Below are positions 33,046 through 42,375 of a DNA stretch of 64,000 nucleotides, piece after piece. The position numbers and the translations under genes were made by a program. The notes under the pieces are model-generated. The model worked only from the letters and a program-made list of their open reading frames with translations. It was not told the DNA's origin and ran no database searches. Positions within the stretch are counted from its first letter, which is position 1. Each line of letters starts with the position of its first letter. Source of the stretch: Deltaproteobacteria bacterium (GTDB lineage: Bacteria > Desulfobacterota > Binatia > Binatales > Binataceae); assembly GCA_003135135.1 (NCBI GenBank), contig PLDK01000029.1, positions 20,711 to 84,710 of the forward strand. The letters are read 5' to 3'.

Positions 33046-34011
33046 TCAATTAAGTTCTCCTGTCGCTCTGTTGAATTCTTGATCCCAAGCCTTGATCGAC
33101 TGCGCGATTCCAACTTCCAGGCTCGCAAAGGGCTCGATGTACCCGGCACTCCTCAGCGCGGAGAGCTCGGCTTGCGTGAAGCTTTGATACCTGCCCGCCA
33201 GGTTCTCGGGAAACGGCACATACTCGATCTCACCCGCGCCGATCTGCGCGATTATTATCCTGGCGGCGTCGTTGAAGCTGCGCGGCTGTCCGGTGCCGAC
33301 GTTAAAGATGCCGTTGCGCACGGGACCTTCGGCAAGCGCCAGGTTTACGCGAACGATGTCGTCGACAAAAATAAAATCGCGCCGTTGCTCTCCGTCGGCG
33401 TATCCATCGGTGCCCTTGAACAGCCGTGCGCGTCCGCTCGCCTTCAAATCCCGGTACAACTGATACACCATCGATGCCATTTTGCCCTTGTGGGATTCGC
33501 GCGGACCATAGACGTTGAAGTATCGGAGACCGGCCACCGTACTCTCGGAACTGGCGGCAGCGCTGCGGACATGATTGTCGAAAGCGAGCTTGGACAGCCC
33601 GTAGAGGTTGAGTGGGCGTTCATTTTCGGGTGACGGCGCAAACGCATTCGATGAGCCGTACACGGCTGCGCTTGACGCATACACCAGTGGCACTTTGCTC
33701 GAGAGGGCAAACTGCAGAATCGACTTCGAAAACGTGAAGTTGTTTTCGATCATGTAGCGGCCGTCGTCGCAGGTGGTGTCGGCGCACGCGCCCTGGTGAA
33801 AGATCGCTTCGATTCGGTCGGGCAGAATCCCGCGCTCGATTGCCCGCACGAATTCCCCGGGCTGCATGAAGTCCGAAAACCGCAGATCGCAAAGATTGCG
33901 GAAATTATCGCCCAGCCGATCGACTACCAGCACGTCGGTGACGCCCTTGGCATTCAGCGCGCCCAGGATATTGCTGCCGATAAAGCCTGCCCCGCCGGTT
34001 AGTATGATCAT
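33046..34011 (-). CDS. hldD: ADP-L-glycero-D-manno-heptose 6-epimerase
   Basis: A 321-residue SDR-type epimerase making ADP-L-glycero-beta-D-manno-heptose for the LPS inner core. It begins MIILTGGAGFIGSNIL (Rossmann GxxGxxG; start 34011). HldD-specific parts are DNFRNLCDLRFSDFM, FHQGACADTTCDDGRYM, the catalytic YGLSKLAFD (Tyr and Lys), LRYFNVYGPRE.HKG.MASM and DFIFVDD. It is the best direct evidence for a lipopolysaccharide-bearing outer membrane. It stands alone on the minus strand; the other heptose genes are not in the window. Confidence 0.95.
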   Translation of the reverse strand: MIILTGGAGFIGSNILGALNAKGVTDVLVVDRLGDNFRNLCDLRFSDFMQPGEFVRAIERGILPDRIEAIFHQGACADTTCDDGRYMIENNFTFSKSILQFALSSKVPLVYASSAAVYGSSNAFAPSPENERPLNLYGLSKLAFDNHVRSAAASSESTVAGLRYFNVYGPRESHKGKMASMVYQLYRDLKASGRARLFKGTDGYADGEQRRDFIFVDDIVRVNLALAEGPVRNGIFNVGTGQPRSFNDAARIIIAQIGAGEIEYVPFPENLAGRYQSFTQAELSALRSAGYIEPFASLEVGIAQSIKAWDQEFNRATGELN

Positions 34012-34053
34012 GGCTTGCCCGCCCGCAAGCATATAATGGATTTCGCCATTGCA

Positions 34054-35082
34054 CTAACTGGCGCGGTAAAGACGGGAGGCTACAGCATGGCGCTGCGCAA
34101 TTTCCTTGCGCAAAGACGCAGGCTTGAGCACCTCGATCCACGGCCCCATGCTCATTATCCAGTTCGCCAACTCCGTCGTGCCCCTGACGGTCATCGTCAT
34201 GATCGTCGTACCGTCGCGGCGATGCGAGAAACGCTGGCTGCGATGAATCGTGCGCGAACGGACGTACGCTTCGGTTTGTTCGCTGTGAATCTTCAGCTCG
34301 ACCCTGGTCTCGGGGCCTTCGACAATTCCAAAAGTCCCTTCGGTGTGCGCCGCCGGGTCGAAGCCGCGCGGATAGATGAACCGCGTCGAGCTCCCGTCGG
34401 GTTGACGAATGAATTCGACCGAGCGGATTCGCTCCACCGCGAGATAGATGATTGCGCTGACTCGATGGCTGTAGCCGAGAATGTAAAGACCGCCGCGGTA
34501 GGCGATCAGCGAGTATGGATCGAACTCGTGACGGCGCCCCTCGCCGGTCAGACCGGCGTAATCGACTTTGAGCCGAACCTGATCCAGCAGCGCTCGCAAA
34601 ATTACGTCGAGTTGCTCGCTGAACTCACCGTAGTCCTTCGGCGCGTAAGGGACCGCGTAGAACTTGCGCTCGAGGTCGGACAGCCGCGTCTGCTGGGTAA
34701 GGCTCAGGTTCTGATAAATCTTCTCCCACAGCCCTTCAACGCCCTCTTCCAACACCGTGCCCTCCAGGAACTTGAGCACGGTCAGCGAGAAATACAGCAG
34801 CGCGACCTGGTACGAGGATGCCTCCGCGGCTTTCATCGAACTGACCAGCCGAAGTTTGCGCTCGCCGCCCGTGCCGGCAACTTCAACGATCGGAGCGCCG
34901 CGCCAGTCGAGCAGATCGCTGCGGATCACCGACACGTAACGGGCAAGTGTGCGCTCGGAAATTTCCAGGCTTTCCTCGATCGCCTTGAAACTCCAGCCGT
35001 ATGGTTTCGAGAACAATCCAACGGCGATTCGTGCCAGCCGAATCGCGGCGCCGTAGGTGGGTTTGCGGCCGGGTTTCTTCAT
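34054..35082 (-). CDS. WYL-domain transcriptional regulator
   Basis: A 342-residue protein starting MKKPGRKPTYGAAIRLARIA. The N-terminal HTH (about 12-60; WSFKAIEESLEISERTLARYVSVIRSDLL) is followed by a linker and a WYL domain (about 150-250) including VDYAGLTGEGRRHEFDPYSLIAYRGGLYILGYSHRVSAIIYLAVERI, then a C-terminal WCX-like extension. WYL domains sense nucleic acid or nucleotide ligands; in PafBC and DriD they control DNA-damage genes. The gene is divergent from recC with 118 bases between, so control of recBCD is a reasonable inference. Confidence 0.88.
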   Translation of the reverse strand: MKKPGRKPTYGAAIRLARIAVGLFSKPYGWSFKAIEESLEISERTLARYVSVIRSDLLDWRGAPIVEVAGTGGERKLRLVSSMKAAEASSYQVALLYFSLTVLKFLEGTVLEEGVEGLWEKIYQNLSLTQQTRLSDLERKFYAVPYAPKDYGEFSEQLDVILRALLDQVRLKVDYAGLTGEGRRHEFDPYSLIAYRGGLYILGYSHRVSAIIYLAVERIRSVEFIRQPDGSSTRFIYPRGFDPAAHTEGTFGIVEGPETRVELKIHSEQTEAYVRSRTIHRSQRFSHRRDGTTIMTMTVRGTTELANWIMSMGPWIEVLKPASLRKEIAQRHAVASRLYRAS

Positions 35083-35200
35083 GATCGCATCCTCTCCGAA
35101 ACTTTGCCGATCGAATTATCCCGCCCATCCCATGTCAACCGTTGTCAGCACCACAATATATGTTCCTAAAAGCTGATCCGCGATCCATAGTTGTGCCGCG

Positions 35201-38200
35201 ATGATTCGTCTTTACTATTCCAATCGCCTCGAAAACCTGATCGCGCCGCTGGCCAACGCGGTAGCCGCGCATCAGCGCCACGAGCCGCTCGACCCCGTCT
35301 CGATTGTCGTACCCAACCGCATCGTCGAGCAATTCGTCCGCTATCGGCTGGCCGAATCGATCGGCGTCGCGGCGAATCTGAAATTTCCGTTTCTGCGAAA
35401 TTATCTGGCCGAACTTCTCCAATCGACCGATAAGAACCTGAAGATCCTGGACGCCGATGAGCTCCAACTGATCTTGTTCGAATGCCTTCGAAGTTCGAGC
35501 CATCGCGACGACCCCGACTTGAAGCCGGCGCGCGATTACATCCAGGCGGGATCCGGGACCGACGCCGACGTCGAGCTCAGAACGATCCTGCTTGCCTCAC
35601 AGTTGGCGCGGTTGTTTCGCGAGTATTCGATTTCGAGGCGGCGCATGATCGAGAAATGGCGCACTGCCCGCCGATCTGACCTTGATGCGATGGGCGAGAC
35701 TGAGCGATGGCAGCGGCATTTGTGGCAGTCGGTATTCGATTTGCACGGCCGCGTGCGCGAGGATTGGCTGTTGGAGCGCGAGACTCGATTGATGATGCTG
35801 CCCGATGCGTTCGAGGCGGGCGACAGCCGCCACCTCAAATCTGCCCTGCCGGTGGCGCTTCACGTGTTCGGCGCGTCGTACGCGGGAAATGCTTATGCGG
35901 AAATTTTTGCGCGACTCGGCGCACTCGGCGATATTCGAATCTACGCGCTCAATCCGTGCCGCGAGTTTTGGGAAGACCTGGATACTTCGCGCCGCGGCGC
36001 GCTCACCGCATGGGCTCATCGTCAGGACAAAGTCGGAGAAAAACTCGCTGAATCCGAAGACCCGTTCGCGTTGAATGAATCATCCGACCCGCCTGCGCTG
36101 AGGCTCTGGGGGCGGCCAGGCCGTGAATACATTCGGCTGCTCAACGAACTCTCTCAATGCGATTTCGCGCCGCTCTTTTACGATCCGGCTTCTCGCGAGC
36201 CATCGACCCTGCTCGAAGCTCTTCAGCAAAACATCCTCGATCGCGAACCGCAGACCCCGGACGTCGAGGATGGCAAGGGCAGACCATACGAAGCGCGAAT
36301 CCGGTTCCTTGCGGCCCCGGGGATTCGACGCGAGGCCGAAATCGTCGCAAACGAGATATGGTCGATCGTTCGCGACAACGAGAAACTCGCCTCCAGCGGC
36401 GCCGCCGGGCGCATTCGGTTTCACGAAATCGCCGTGCTGATTCCTGACGCGGCGGTTGACGACTACCTGGCGCACATCGAGAGCGTTTTTCGAAAGCAGC
36501 ACCGAATACCAATCGACCTCGTCGGCCGCAGCATCGCTGGCGCGAGCCGCGTCGCCGAAGCCGTCGATTTGCTTCTCGATCTGCCCCGCGGGCGCTTTTC
36601 GCGCGCGGAAATGATCCGGCTGCTGACACATCCCGCGTTGAACAGCGAAAGCGAAACCCGAATCGACGTCAAGATGTGGCCTCGATGGAGCGAGGCGCTG
36701 GGCATTTTCTTCGGCGCCGACGACGACGAACTGGAAGAAACGTACATTCCGCGCGGCCTCTATCACTGGGATCAGGCGATCAAACGCCTCGCGCTGGGCG
36801 CCATGCTGACCGGTCGGAGTGGCGGGAATCCTGCATTCTATGAGACAGGGGCGACAGCGCCGAGTTACCTGCCGTTTGAAGTGGCGCAGGATGAACTCCA
36901 GACGGCGGCGCGATTCATGCGCAGGGCACGCTCGCTCATCGCCGACGCGCTCTCGATGCGCAATGCGCGGCTCACGCCCCAGCAATGGTCGCGAATGCTC
37001 ATCGAATTCTTGAACACATACCTTTGCCCAGCGAGCGCGCTCGATGAACGGGTTAGGGACACTTTCCTCGAGGCGATCGAGGCTATCGGGAACTCAGAAC
37101 TGAACATCGGTCCAATGTCGTACGAATCGGCGCGCGAGATGATCGCAACGCGAATCACCGATCTCGAATCGCGTCACGGACAATTTTCCTCGCGGGGTGT
37201 TGCGGTTGGATCGCTTTCCTCGCTTCGGTCGATCCCATTCAAAGTCATCTTTGCGCTGGGGCTGAACGAAGCTGCCTTTCCCGAGCGTGAACGTCGCGAC
37301 CCGCTTGATTTGCGGATGCTCAAGCGCGGCGCGGGCGATGTCACTCCGGCCGAGCGCGACCGTTATCTATTCCTCGAAACGATCCTGGCCGCGCGCGAGC
37401 GGATTTTTTTCTCCTACATTGCTCGCGACGCGAAAACTGGCGACGCTCTCGAACCCTCGTCCGTCATTCGCGAACTGCAATACATACTGCGGGGATTCAT
37501 CGATGAAAAGACGCTCGCGACGCTGACGGTGAAACATCCAGTCAGCCGTTATGATTTGAAATATTTTCCTGAATTCGCCGATCGCGCAACTTCAAACAGC
37601 GATCATGAATTAGCGAGCTTCGATCCCGACGCGCGTCGCGGCGCACGGATGCTCGCGCTACGGCAAAAACTCGATGCCGCTGCGACGCATCGAGCAAAGC
37701 CGCAGCATGAGCGCCTGCTGGATCGTCTCGGCGAGAAGTTGCGCGATCGCCTGCAAGGGGATTTGCAATTCGCCGAATTCGAAACAACGCCCGCCGCGGC
37801 ACTCCACGCGCCGGTGGAAGAGTGCGCGCTTCCGATAGCAGCGATTCGAAAATATCTCGAATGTCCCTTGCAGGGCGCTGCGCGTTATTCGCTCGGAATG
37901 CTGGAGGACGAAGATGCGCCTGAGCAGGCGGAAGACGAGCCGGTCCAGCAGTCGCGGCTCGATCGTACGGTGATGCTGCGCGAGGTCTTTTGGCGCGCCG
38001 GCGCCAAGCCTGAAGCGCTCGATGAAGAGTACGCGCGCCAGGTTCGGATTGCGCAGGCCAATGGGCACGCGCCTGCGGGACAGTTTGCGGAGATCGCTGC
38101 AAAGGCTGATGCTGCGGCGGTTCATCGATGGATCGCACAGGCTTCCCAAGCCGGCGTCACCGATTTCGGCGGATGGAAGGACATCCAGATCGGACGCGCC

Positions 38201-38809
38201 GACGAATTCGCCGACGCCGCAGAGATTCTTGCCCCAATCGCGCTGAACGCCAATGTCCGCCACCGCGACGCAGCGATAGTGACGCAGCGCGCGAGTCTCT
38301 ACGGCACGATTCGGGGCGCGTCGCCGGAGGCAGGCGCCGCGATCACCTGCGTACTTCACAAGAACGTCAAGCCGAAAGATTTTCTCCCGGCTTTTCTGAA
38401 CGCAATTGTCCTTGCCGCCAGCGGAGCGAAACTGCCGGAAAGATTTCGCGCAATCGTGATCGGAACACAGTCCACGAAGCAGAGCGAATTTATTCGCGAG
38501 TTCGCGCCGATGGACCGGGATTCGGCGCTCGGCTTCCTGAGCACGGTCGTAGGTGATCTGCTTTCGACGGGCAATGAATATTTTTTGCCGATCGAGGCGG
38601 TTGCGGAAGTCGTCAAGGAATCGCGCGAGCCTGTGGATCGTCGCGACTTGGTCGAAGCTGTCGAGCGCATCCGCTTAAATGAGTCCTCGAAGAGCAGCTC
38701 CGAATACGGACCAGTGCGCAACGCGACCCGTTTCGAACCGCCGGACGAAGAAGAGATCGCGAAAATCGTCGCGCGTCGCTTCAACCCAATCATCGGGATA
38801 TTCAAATGA
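35201..38809 (+). CDS. recC: Exodeoxyribonuclease V subunit gamma, RecC
   Basis: A 1202-residue RecC protein. It opens LYYSNRLENLIAPLANAV, then shows VSIVVPNRIVEQFVRYRLAESIGVAANLKFPF and LQLILFECL typical of the RecC N-terminus, and later VGSLSSLRSIPFKVIFALGLNEAAFPERERRDPLDLRM, the inactive-helicase signature. RecC holds the complex together and recognises the Chi site. The length is near E. coli RecC (1122). The start is ATG 35201 without a clear Shine-Dalgarno. The stop overlaps the recB start by 4 bases. The Chi sequence of this organism is unknown. Confidence 0.95.
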   Translation: MIRLYYSNRLENLIAPLANAVAAHQRHEPLDPVSIVVPNRIVEQFVRYRLAESIGVAANLKFPFLRNYLAELLQSTDKNLKILDADELQLILFECLRSSSHRDDPDLKPARDYIQAGSGTDADVELRTILLASQLARLFREYSISRRRMIEKWRTARRSDLDAMGETERWQRHLWQSVFDLHGRVREDWLLERETRLMMLPDAFEAGDSRHLKSALPVALHVFGASYAGNAYAEIFARLGALGDIRIYALNPCREFWEDLDTSRRGALTAWAHRQDKVGEKLAESEDPFALNESSDPPALRLWGRPGREYIRLLNELSQCDFAPLFYDPASREPSTLLEALQQNILDREPQTPDVEDGKGRPYEARIRFLAAPGIRREAEIVANEIWSIVRDNEKLASSGAAGRIRFHEIAVLIPDAAVDDYLAHIESVFRKQHRIPIDLVGRSIAGASRVAEAVDLLLDLPRGRFSRAEMIRLLTHPALNSESETRIDVKMWPRWSEALGIFFGADDDELEETYIPRGLYHWDQAIKRLALGAMLTGRSGGNPAFYETGATAPSYLPFEVAQDELQTAARFMRRARSLIADALSMRNARLTPQQWSRMLIEFLNTYLCPASALDERVRDTFLEAIEAIGNSELNIGPMSYESAREMIATRITDLESRHGQFSSRGVAVGSLSSLRSIPFKVIFALGLNEAAFPERERRDPLDLRMLKRGAGDVTPAERDRYLFLETILAARERIFFSYIARDAKTGDALEPSSVIRELQYILRGFIDEKTLATLTVKHPVSRYDLKYFPEFADRATSNSDHELASFDPDARRGARMLALRQKLDAAATHRAKPQHERLLDRLGEKLRDRLQGDLQFAEFETTPAAALHAPVEECALPIAAIRKYLECPLQGAARYSLGMLEDEDAPEQAEDEPVQQSRLDRTVMLREVFWRAGAKPEALDEEYARQVRIAQANGHAPAGQFAEIAAKADAAAVHRWIAQASQAGVTDFGGWKDIQIGRADEFADAAEILAPIALNANVRHRDAAIVTQRASLYGTIRGASPEAGAAITCVLHKNVKPKDFLPAFLNAIVLAASGAKLPERFRAIVIGTQSTKQSEFIREFAPMDRDSALGFLSTVVGDLLSTGNEYFLPIEAVAEVVKESREPVDRRDLVEAVERIRLNESSKSSSEYGPVRNATRFEPPDEEEIAKIVARRFNPIIGIFK

Positions 38810-41800
38810 GCGCGACTTCAGCTTCGGCAAAGATTAATTACTATCGGCCCGCGATTCTCGATGAAATTCTCGACGGCGGGCACAAGGTTATCGACGCGTG
38901 CGCCGGTACCGGCAAGACGTTTACGATCGAGCATATCGTCGTCGACCTTCTCCTCACCGGCGCGGCTCTGCTCGATCAGATCCTGGTCGTGACGTTTACC
39001 GAAAAGGCGGCGGCCGAGTTGCGCTCGCGAATCCGCGCTACGATCGAAGGCGTCCTGTCCGGGCATAGTGCGGACGCCACGCACCCATCGCAGCGCAAGC
39101 AATTGGGTGGCGACGAGCGGGAAAGACTGAAGACCGCATTGTTTTCGTTTCATCATTCGCCCATCCACACGATTCACAGCTTCTGCCGCCGAATGCTTGT
39201 CGAACTCGCTTTTGACAGCGGAGTGCGTTTCGGAATTGACCTCACCAGCGGCCGTCTCGAGTTCCACGAGGCGCTGCGCGCTGAATTGCGCGAGCGGCTG
39301 AAGTCGGACGTTCGAGTCGAGCGGCTTATCGGTGAATGGCTCTCGGATGAGAGACGCACTTCAGATGACCTCGAGGAACTGCTCTGGCAGGCTCACTCTC
39401 AACGCTACTTGCGGACGGCGGGGCGCGAACTCAGTAAGCAAGCGTTGACCGATCTGGCGAACGCGTTCGATGCAAGCACTTTGATGGACGCATTCGAGAG
39501 CGCAGCGATTACAGATGATGCCCGGCGCGACGCGATCGCCGCGACGGGTGAACTCGAGCTGCTCGTCAAACGCGCCAATGGATCGACCGCGATGCTGGCC
39601 GAAGGCTTGTGCGGCTTCGATCTCGATCGCATCTGCCGTCCCAGAAACGCACGCCGGACGCGATCCGAAACGCGGCCGATTTTCCCCGGCGAGATGCCCG
39701 AGCGCGTGCGTGCGATCGTCAGCGCGGGGGATCGGGTTCAGGCAGCGCTGACTATCGAGCAACGCGTGGTTGACGAACTGCTGCTCGCTATCGCTACGCG
39801 AATGGACGCGCGAAAACGCGAGCGCGGGACACTGGACTACGAAGACATGCTGGCGTGGCTTGCAGACGCACTTGACGGTCCTCGCGGCAAATCGCTCGCG
39901 GCGACTTTGCGCGAGCGCTATCGGGTGACGCTGATCGACGAATTCCAGGATACGGACGAACTTCAGTGGAAGATCTTTCGGCAGGTGTTCATCGAAGGCG
40001 GCGCCAGCAACACTGTCTACGTAATCGGGGATCCCAAGCAGGCGATTTACGGGTTTCGCGGCGCCGACGTGCACGCTTACCTGGAAGCGCGCGAGCAGCT
40101 TTCCAAGTCAGGAGCGACGGTTGTTCACTTGCGCGAAAATTTCCGTTCGACCGGCGCCGTGATCGAGGCGTGCAACCTGATATTCGATCAGAATGCTGCG
40201 GCGCCATTGTTTACCGGTCAGATCACTTACAACCATCCGGTAAAATGCGGGCGTCCCGCTCTGCGAGCCATCGCGGCGAATAGCCAGCCGATCGCACCAG
40301 TGACGCTCATGAAGTTCCTGCCGCTTGACGATCGCTACAAGTCTTCGCGGCCGATGCGCGAAGCGATAGGTCCGCGAATCGCGCAAGCGATACGGCGAAT
40401 TATTGCGGACCCGGATCACGCGATTGAAATTTGTGATGACAAGCAGGAGCCGCGCAAGATTACAGCCAGGGACGTTTACGTCCTTACCCGGACCAACCGC
40501 GACAGCGCGGAAATTGGTAAGTACCTGCGTCAGGCGGGAGTCCCGTTTGCCTTTTACAAGCAGGACGGGCTGTTCCAGACCCGCGAGGCCGCCGACATTC
40601 TCGACCTGCTCAGAGGAATTGATGAACCCGGGCGCCGCTCGAACCGGCTTAAGGCGTGGGCTTCGCCTTTCTTCGCGGTCGAATACGGGGAACTTGCGCG
40701 GCTTGACGACGAGCGCAACTCGCATCCGATGCTCGAAAGACTGTTCGAATGGCGCGCACTTGCGGAGGCCGGGCGTTTCGCCGACTTGTTCGACGCCTTG
40801 CTCCATCAAAGCGGACTGGTCGAACGTGAATTGCTGTTGTCAGACGATCGCCGCGAACTCACCAACTACGAACACATCTTCGAGATTTTAACTCAGGATG
40901 CATCACGGCAAGGAATCTCGCTCGCGGAAATAATCGAACTTCTCGACGCCTACATCACGGGGCGAGCGACTCCGGCAGGCGACGATCCAGATGTGCAACG
41001 CCTGGAAGACGATCGCGACGCCGTGCAAATCATGACGATCCACAAAAGCAAAGGGCTCGAAGCCGACGTCGTAGCTCTGTACGGAGGATTTTTCGCAAAC
41101 AACCGACCTGATTGGGTCAGCGTCTACCACGACGGAAATCAACGGCGTCTTGCGATTGGCAAACCGGCGCGGGACGTGGAAAAGACGGCGCTCAACAAAG
41201 AGCAGGACGAGGAGGATCAGCGATTGCTCTACGTCGCGCTGACCCGCGCGCGCGCCAAACTGATACTGCCCTACGTCCCGGATGGAGCGCTGAATCGAGA
41301 CCTGTCGGGCTGCTATGCGCAACTGAACGATCGGCTGCGCGCCCTCGATCGCGAAGTTCGATTGGATACGCTCTTCACGACGGAAGCTGTAGTCGCTCCG
41401 GCATCGATCGATTCACAAGGTGAAAAAGACGACGAAACTGGGCCTGACGAGAATGCCTTGTGCGACTGGCTCGAATCGACGTCACAGACCGCCGGCCTTG
41501 ACCGCGAATTCGCCGAGCTGGGCGCAGGGCATCGCGCCTTGATGATAGAATCCTACACCTCGCTTCAGACGGCGCGCGAAACTGGGTTGGCGACCGCTTT
41601 CGATCCCGATGAATTCAAAACCAGCGTCGATGCGATCGAGTCGCGTGCCGACAACGTCGATTTGCCCGGCGGCCGCCACGTCGGCATTTTCCTCCATGAG
41701 GCGATCGAGAAGCTCGATTTCAAGTCCTTTGGCGATGCTCCGGATCTGAAATCCTGGATGGTGCGGGACGACGTGCGCGAGTTGTTTGCGAGTGCCATGC

Positions 41801-42375
41801 GCCGCCACGGCGTGAATGATCCGCGATGGCTGGTCCGCGGACGCGAGATGGTTTTCAACGCGCTCACCTCACCGGTCGCGCTGGGCGAAACCGTACTCGA
41901 AAGCGCACTGTACCGGCTGCCCGCGGTCCGCGAAATGGAATTCGCGTATCCAATTCCCGAGAAACATCACTCGTTGCTCGGTGAGGGCCCGGACGGCGCG
42001 TGGATCGTCGGACGGGGCTACATAAAGGGTTTTATCGACTTGGTATTCCGCCGCGACAGGCTAATATACTTCGCCGACTGGAAGGGCGATCTTCTGCCTT
42101 CGTACGAGCCTACCGCAGTCGCACGGCACGTCGAACGCCACTATCGGTTGCAAGCGCAAATATACTCAGTCGGTATCGTGCGCCTGCTCGATATACACAC
42201 CGAGCGCGACTACGATTTGAGGTTTGGCGGTCTTTTGTACGTCTTTCTTCGTGGCGTCTCGCAGGCTGGCGATGGACGATCTGGATTTTACTTCGCAAGA
42301 CCATCGTGGAATGAAATAGTCACTTATGAATCCGAGCTATTGACTCGCGAACCAGACTCCGAGCTACGCGTTTGA
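38806..42375 (+). CDS. recB: Exodeoxyribonuclease V subunit beta, RecB
   Basis: A 1189-residue UvrD-family helicase-nuclease. Walker A is DACAGTGKTFTIEHI, motif II LIDEFQDTDELQWKIF, motif III/Q-type IGDPKQAIYGFRGAD, motif V/VI DAVQIMTIHKSKGLEADVVAL and LLYVALTRARAKL. The C-terminal nuclease domain has GIFLHEAIEKLDF and GFIDLVFRRDRLIYFADWKGD, in which the two Asp and the Lys match the RecB D-x-D-x-K site, so nuclease activity is probably intact. recC and recD overlap on either side, as expected for coupled translation. Confidence 0.96.
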   Translation: MSATSASAKINYYRPAILDEILDGGHKVIDACAGTGKTFTIEHIVVDLLLTGAALLDQILVVTFTEKAAAELRSRIRATIEGVLSGHSADATHPSQRKQLGGDERERLKTALFSFHHSPIHTIHSFCRRMLVELAFDSGVRFGIDLTSGRLEFHEALRAELRERLKSDVRVERLIGEWLSDERRTSDDLEELLWQAHSQRYLRTAGRELSKQALTDLANAFDASTLMDAFESAAITDDARRDAIAATGELELLVKRANGSTAMLAEGLCGFDLDRICRPRNARRTRSETRPIFPGEMPERVRAIVSAGDRVQAALTIEQRVVDELLLAIATRMDARKRERGTLDYEDMLAWLADALDGPRGKSLAATLRERYRVTLIDEFQDTDELQWKIFRQVFIEGGASNTVYVIGDPKQAIYGFRGADVHAYLEAREQLSKSGATVVHLRENFRSTGAVIEACNLIFDQNAAAPLFTGQITYNHPVKCGRPALRAIAANSQPIAPVTLMKFLPLDDRYKSSRPMREAIGPRIAQAIRRIIADPDHAIEICDDKQEPRKITARDVYVLTRTNRDSAEIGKYLRQAGVPFAFYKQDGLFQTREAADILDLLRGIDEPGRRSNRLKAWASPFFAVEYGELARLDDERNSHPMLERLFEWRALAEAGRFADLFDALLHQSGLVERELLLSDDRRELTNYEHIFEILTQDASRQGISLAEIIELLDAYITGRATPAGDDPDVQRLEDDRDAVQIMTIHKSKGLEADVVALYGGFFANNRPDWVSVYHDGNQRRLAIGKPARDVEKTALNKEQDEEDQRLLYVALTRARAKLILPYVPDGALNRDLSGCYAQLNDRLRALDREVRLDTLFTTEAVVAPASIDSQGEKDDETGPDENALCDWLESTSQTAGLDREFAELGAGHRALMIESYTSLQTARETGLATAFDPDEFKTSVDAIESRADNVDLPGGRHVGIFLHEAIEKLDFKSFGDAPDLKSWMVRDDVRELFASAMRRHGVNDPRWLVRGREMVFNALTSPVALGETVLESALYRLPAVREMEFAYPIPEKHHSLLGEGPDGAWIVGRGYIKGFIDLVFRRDRLIYFADWKGDLLPSYEPTAVARHVERHYRLQAQIYSVGIVRLLDIHTERDYDLRFGGLLYVFLRGVSQAGDGRSGFYFARPSWNEIVTYESELLTREPDSELRV